From Manis javanica (Eukaryota; Chordata; Mammalia; Pholidota; Manidae), in NCBI RefSeq assembly GCF_040802235.1, contig NC_133158.1:37514001-37578000 (forward strand): a stretch of DNA of 64,000 bases, read 5' to 3'. The notes beneath the pieces are model-generated. The model saw nothing but the letters and a program-made list of their open reading frames with translations. It ran no database searches and was not told the DNA's origin. Both the position numbers and the translations under genes were made by a program. Positions 59,635 through 64,000 of the stretch are shown piece by piece (the first letter of the stretch is position 1; each line of letters starts with the position of its first letter).

Positions 59635-59642
59635 TATAAAAG
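59635..59642 (+). promoter_or_regulatory. TATA box
   Basis: tataaaag, followed by gggtctggtgcgcg. Transcription would start about 25-32 bases downstream. A CCAAT at 59628-59632 lies only a few bases upstream, too close to act as a classic CCAAT box. Confidence 0.75.
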
Positions 59643-59666
59643 GGTCTGGTGCGCGAGCCCACGCTT

Positions 59667-59847
59667 TCCTGGACGGCTCTCCCGCCAGCCGCGAGAGACG
59701 CACACCCGGAGGCTGACACTCGAGCCACAGTTGGGGCCCGAAGGCACCTGTGCGTCTCCAGCGCCTGGCACCTCTCTTTGGGGCCGAGTCTCCTGATACC
59801 CGGACTTCCCGGCCCAGCAGTGAAGAGGTCAGCAGCAGGAGGATCAG
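59667..59847 (+). other. Predicted exon 1 (5' UTR) of the probable KRAB zinc-finger gene
   Basis: Runs from the predicted transcription start to a donor-like site at ggatcag/gtttgt (59847/59848). Two other donors are possible: gaagag/gtcagc at 59827/59828 and ccag/gtaggg at 59896/59897. A non-coding first exon of 100-250 bp is usual in KRAB zinc-finger genes. The exact ends need transcript data. Confidence 0.5.
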
Positions 59848-60366
59848 GTTTGTGTCCGGGTGTCCGTGGGAGAGGGGTGGATTTTGTATTGTCCAGGTAG
59901 GGGCAGAATCCCCAGCATCCTAGGACCAGGGACAATTCCCCAAATGGCACCTAGCTTCCCACTGCCCCTCCCTATCTTTGTTCCCACCTTCCCCACCTTC
60001 TTGGCCTCTTTCCTCTAAGAAGGGGTAATTTCTCCACTTAGTCAAAGTAAATCTCATTTCTCCTACCTTAACCTACAGGATCTGGGATAAATTAGTGAAC
60101 CTATCTCTAGGCCAGTCCCAGCTGGCTCCTCCTGGAAAACAGTTTAACACATCCAAGTCTCACCCAAGTCACCACCCCCAAACCCCTCCTCCACACCGTG
60201 TCCCCAGAGCTGCCAGCTCAGCTCACTCTCTGCCTGAGCATCCGGGGTCTCAGCAGGCGCCATGAGTCCCAGGAGTGGTGCTGGCGAGACTGGGCTGTGC
60301 TTGGCACTTGTGAAACAAGGGTGTGGTTTGAACCCCCTGACTAACCCATTTTCGTCTCCTGGACAG

Positions 60367-60416
60367 ATTCTTGATGGAAGAACAAGGATCTCCCAGCTCA
60401 ATGGCACTTCCTCAAG
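60367..60416 (+). CDS. First coding exon (partial gene), probable KRAB zinc-finger protein
   Basis: The 50 bp exon is preceded by a pyrimidine-rich acceptor (ttttcgtctcctggacag) and followed by a good donor, ctcaag/gtactg. The ATG at 60374 opens MEEQGSPSSMALPQ and leaves one base over, so it splices in phase 1. A second in-frame ATG at 60401 starts MALPQ. KRAB zinc-finger genes often have just such a short exon, ending in MALPQ, MALSQ or similar in phase 1, before the KRAB-A exon that begins with a (G)xLTFxDVA-type sequence. If so, the product would be a DNA-binding nuclear repressor that recruits TRIM28. I see no KRAB or C2H2 exon in 60417-64000, so the rest of the gene would lie beyond the window. 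The start contexts are weak at -3 but have G at +4. The gene identity is inference; I cannot name a specific ZNF. Confidence 0.6.
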
Positions 60417-61079
60417 GTACTGTCAAAATGCCTATCACTTCCTTTTTAATATTTTTCTGGTTTTTTATTCTACTTTTGGTATTTAGACAACCATTTTCAT
60501 CTGCTCGAATGGCTCCTCTCGTGTTCTTCATTCTCTAAACACCATGTTTCCACTACTACTCACTTGTTTCCCTCCATTTTAGATTGTGTGATTTTTCCCT
60601 CTATGGCAGAGAACTATTCAGCTATAATTCATCCATTCCCACCATCACCACCACCGCCACTCACCAAAAGCACCCCACCACCCACGCCAGCCCCCACCCA
60701 CCCTCTGCTCCCCATCCATCTCCCAGTAGAATTTCACTGTTCAAAATGGAGCCCTCTAGTCAACCAGGTTTACTTTCCCCTCTTGCATAACTTTTCAATT
60801 TTCTGCAACTCACTACTTGGGCAATAATTTACTTATCAACCACTAATCCATTCTCAAACTCTTCCCCAGTTGTTTAAATTCAAACACCATCAAGCATACT
60901 CTCAGTGTCACTTTCTCGAAGCATTTCTGTCACTCTCCTCTGACCGGATCTGGCCTGGATTGCTGCCCTAAGCCACCTCCCAGCCCTCACCCTGAAATCT
61001 CTTCACCATCACTGGGGGCAATTCCTTCCCCCTTTGGAATTTTATCCCCTGTATCTTAATCTGGTGTCTTTTTCTTGAT
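60417..61079 (+). other. Predicted intron sequence
   Basis: Unique sequence, pyrimidine- and C-rich at 60640-60725 (ccacc and caccc runs). No KRAB exon found. Confidence 0.45.
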
Positions 61080-61790
61080 TTGTTTTTTCTCTTTCGTAGA
61101 GCAAATCCTCCAGTAGCCTTCTAGGAAGACATATATCAAAAAAAATTATTTGAGATACATTCAAAACTCTCCCTGATTTATAAGTGATAGTTTGGTGAGG
61201 TGTTGAATTTTAAGTGAGAAATCCTTTTTCCCTCAGAATTTTGAAGATACTTTTCTATTGTCTTCTAGATTCTAACATTGCTTTTGACATGTCTGTTCTT
61301 TGAGACGTCCTGATTTTTCTGACCCTTTGCATATGACCTCTCTCTCTCTTTCTCTCTCTCTGGAAGCTTTTACCATCAGTCCTTTGTCCTCAGCAGTCCA
61401 AAATTCTATAATAAGCTTTGGTGATACTGTGCCTCTGATTTTCTTACATTTATCCCTATTTTTCATTTTGGATTTTTGTCCTCTTTTCTGGAAGATTTCC
61501 TCAATTTTATCTTTCAAAACTTCCATGGAGATTTTCTGCTCTTGTAATTTTAATTTCAAAGAGCTCTTTGTTTTTCTGAATATTGCTTTAAAAAGTCTCC
61601 TGTAATTGCTTCACGGTATCATTTCTTCTTTCATCTCTCAGAAGGTATTAATGATAGATTTTTTTGAATGTTTTATCTGTGGCATAAACTGTTGCCTCCA
61701 AGTTGCTTTTTCTGTTTAATTATCTGTTCCCTGTCTCTCATGTTAGGCCTTTCTTCTGACGTTTCACAACCCCTGGTAGCCTGCAGGCAT
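61080..61790 (-). repeat. HAL1-like element
   Basis: The plus strand is the complement of HAL1: ttttctattgtcttctagat, then cttttgacatgtctgttctt, then ctctctggaagcttttacca, then tccctatttttcattttgga, then ctggaagatttcctcaattt, then ctttcatctctcagaaggta. It resembles 12650-13010 but is longer. Confidence 0.7.
61338..61361 (+). repeat. (CT)n tract
   Basis: A short CT run with one interruption, inside the HAL1-like element. Confidence 0.9.
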
Positions 61791-62139
61791 TGAAAAGGGG
61801 GCCCTGCGATGCTGAATGGTAGCTCGAGCCAGCAGTGGGGTGTGTTCACTGTGGGCCCCACAGAACTTACATGGCTGAGCTGTCAAATTGGGGAACCCAA
61901 GTGTCCATTTCTTAGACTTTTCTCTTAGACTTACACAAATTTTCCAGGGAAAACTCTTCAGATGGTCTTCAGGGCCAGCTCTCTCCTTGGTCAGATTTCC
62001 ACAGGTGTGTGTCTGATTTGGGCTTTCTGTTCCATCCTGTTGCTCAGTCATTTACCTCTGTTCAAACACCACACTGTCCTCACCTATAGCTGCATGCTAC
62101 TCTCTATGATAAACCAAGAACCTTCACCTTGTTCTTTTT

Positions 62140-62465
62140 CTGGAAGGCATTAAAATTTGATAGCTATTGTCAAATTGTTTGACATAACATTTCTCTCAGT
62201 AGACTGAGTGTCCTAAACCTTTTTATCTTTGCCAGCTTGATAGATGCATGACAATGTCCCTATATTTAATTTGAATCGCTTCATTATATATGAGTTTAGC
62301 ATTCTACATATATATATGGACCATTTGCTTTTCTTATATGGACTGCCTTATGGTTGCTCTTTGCTATTTATTTTCATCTATTTAGTTGTTTATATTATTG
62401 ATTTTTAAGTGTTCTTTGCTTTTCTGGGGTTTGTAAATTCAGATTTTCTTTAGTCAATTAAGTAT
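62140..62465 (-). repeat. Old L1M ORF2 end fragment
   Basis: The plus strand reads gctattgtcaaattgtttga, then gccagcttgatagatgcatg, then ggaccatttgcttttcttat, a reversed L1M end. Confidence 0.6.
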
Positions 62466-64000
62466 CTCTCGACTACCCACCCTTCTACTGGGACTACATC
62501 TAGATCAAGAAAGGGGAATATAATTTACATACTATCACTTAATTGGAAAGAATGTTCTGGTCCTAGGTCCATGCAGCCACCCTGCTTTTGTTTCCACCAA
62601 TGTCTCGTCACTAGTCCATGCAGGTCACTCTGAGCCCTCTAGGTCCCATCAGCAAGGGCCGTGCCTGACCACCAGCCCTCCCATAGCTCACCCAGGCTTC
62701 TAGAGGTACAAGGAGCTCCGAGCCGGAGTCGGGGAGAGCAGATGTCAATGGCTCTGAAGAGCCATGTGGGTCATTTAAGACAGTTAAATAAAGCATAGAC
62801 TTTATAAGCCCTGGATCTCCAGGTACTCACATTTTCTGAGGCTCAAAAACACTCAAATGTTTTCATCTATTATATGTGTCCTCAGTTCCAAAACTCTCCT
62901 TGCGCAAATATGGGCAAGACTAGTGTCCCTTTCTTTCATGCCAGCTCCTGAGTACAGAGAAAGGAGGTCAGAGGGGCCCCCAGCAGGGCTGTCTGTGTGT
63001 CACGGTTCATGACGTCACCCAGAGCCTGCGGGGAGAGCACCCATGTCTCATCACTCCCACTGTGGTGGGACTCTGACCTTTTTGCAGATGGATTTAAGGT
63101 CTTAACATGAGTTTGAGTGTTGCTGGCCAAGAGCTGTGGAAAAGATTCACCCATGAGATGATCTGATCCTGGCCCTCTTTTGGATGATGGTTGTGGGGAA
63201 AGAGGGCGTTTGTTGAAGTATTCACAATTTGGTCGGTTGTAATGGGTCTATTGGAGTCACTATTGATTCTGAGTCTGCCAGCCCCAGGGGCCTCCTGCTC
63301 GCCTGTGACCCCCCTACTGTGAAAGTCCCACCCCAGCTTTGTCTCCTCCTATCCGTGTCACTCACCTGCCATCTTCCTTGCCATGCACTGCCCTGGCAGC
63401 TGAGTTCTGCCCACTGCTGCCCTGAAGCTGCTCTCACCAATCCCAGGGCCACCCTTCCCAACTGGGATGGCCACACCTGGGCCTGCTGTGTCCTGCTTGT
63501 AACACTGTCGGCAGCTCACCATGTCTTGATCTGTTCCCTGCACCTTGTGTCTGGGTGCACCCTCCCAATTTTCCTCCAGTCAGTGGTCCTGGCAGGGGCT
63601 AGTTCTCTACCTTCCCCTTAAAGGTTCACAGTGGACTTGAGGTTCTATGGGGACCTTACCTGCCTCCCCCATTCTCCCAGGTGGTCTGTGCCAGCCCCCA
63701 TGAGAGTGATGACTAGCTCTGTGTAGATGACTCCGAATCCACCTCCAGCCCAGCCCTCGCCCACACCCTCATCTATTTTCTTGCATCTTCACGTAGATAA
63801 TGCACAGACACCTTACCAGCGTCAAGGCCAATACTGAACACATTCTGTCACCCACCCCCGCACCTTCTCCCTTGAGCTCAGGGAAGCAGCTTCCATCCTC
63901 TTTGTCGGGGGAAGGAAAACAGGGTGGGGCACTTAAGGATGGTCAGGTGAGTGTCCTGCAAACAGATGAGGCCGGGAGCCCCACTCGCCTGGTCCTCACC
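62466..64000. other. Non-coding stretch to the end of the window
   Basis: Mixed, GC-richer to the right. Frames such as 63229-63621 (+) are not recognisable. I looked for a KRAB-A-like exon (LTFxDVA, EEW, LYRDVMLENY) on the plus strand and found none. Confidence 0.45.

Larger units (their letters stand above)
59520..59880 (+). promoter_or_regulatory. CpG-rich promoter of a probable KRAB zinc-finger gene
   Basis: About 28 CpG pairs fall within roughly 310 bp, against very few in the flanks. Motifs on the plus strand in order: YY1-like gatggcggcc (59559-59568), GC box gggcggg (59572-59578), ETS-like ccggaag (59593-59599), inverted GC box gcccgccc (about 59604), and a TATA box (59635-59642). 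Together they point to a start of transcription near 59665-59672, reading right. The minus strand shows no equally good TATA. That this promoter drives the exon at 60367 is inferred from order and distance. Confidence 0.75.

Noticed and set aside
60417-64000. KRAB-A exon inside the window
   Set aside because: I found no stretch that encodes an LTFxDVA or EEW and LYRDVMLENY-like sequence next to an acceptor. The stretch is otherwise HAL1-like, L1M and unique DNA.
1-64000. tRNA, rRNA or other structured RNA genes
   Set aside because: I saw no A-box/B-box pair with a cloverleaf arms pattern outside MIR fragments, and no rRNA sequence. A tRNAscan or Rfam run would be decisive.

Overview
This is a 64 kb piece of nuclear DNA from a placental mammal. 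LINE-1 (L1), HAL1-like, L2, MIR, DNA-transposon and LTR-type fragments of very different ages are scattered through non-coding sequence. No operons, ribosome binding sites, tRNA, rRNA or CRISPR signals are visible. The youngest repeats are L1 copies of one family. I saw no Alu, B1/B2, carnivore tRNA-Lys SINE, bovine or equine SINE. Missing lineage SINEs plus L1 sequence resembling what I remember from pangolins suggest a pangolin (Manis-like) genome. That is an inference from memory, not a search result.

Layout. 1-3.7 kb: two same-orientation old L1 3' ends, then an L1M end in the other orientation. 3.7-14.8 kb: mostly unique, moderately GC-rich DNA with L1, hAT-like, L2 and HAL1-like fragments. 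14.8-35.4 kb: old LTR-like elements, L1 3' ends, MIR and L2 copies, a 48-49 bp minisatellite, and two diverged copies of an unnamed repeat. 35.4-40.3 kb: mostly unique DNA. 40.35-42.26 kb: a 5'-truncated L1 on the minus strand with a clear 15 bp target-site duplication. 42.3-51.6 kb: old L1 remnants, two younger L1 3' ends head to tail, a (TG)n tract, HAL1-like and MIR copies. 51.6-58.6 kb: an old L1M split by a full-length L1 of about 6.16 kb (52202-58365) flanked by duplicated target DNA. 58.7-59.5 kb: a long L2 copy. 59.5-60.4 kb: the only convincing host gene signal. 60.4-64 kb: its presumed first coding intron, with HAL1-like and L1M fragments.

The host gene starts in a small CpG-rich region at about 59520-59880 with a YY1-like site, GC boxes, an ETS-like site and a TATA box, all on the plus strand. 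It is followed by a likely 5' UTR exon. Next comes a 50 bp exon (60367-60416) that encodes MEEQGSPSSMALPQ and ends in phase 1 at a good splice donor. This matches the layout of KRAB zinc-finger genes, in which a short exon ending in MALPQ or similar precedes the KRAB-A exon. No KRAB or zinc-finger exon is visible before the window ends, so the gene would continue to the right.

The most unusual structure is inside the full-length L1. A 60 bp stretch of the ORF1 region (53276-53335) matches 56219-56278 of the reverse-transcriptase region of the same element's ORF2 at 59 of 60 positions. Both ORFs carry frameshifts and stop codons, so this copy cannot make working proteins.
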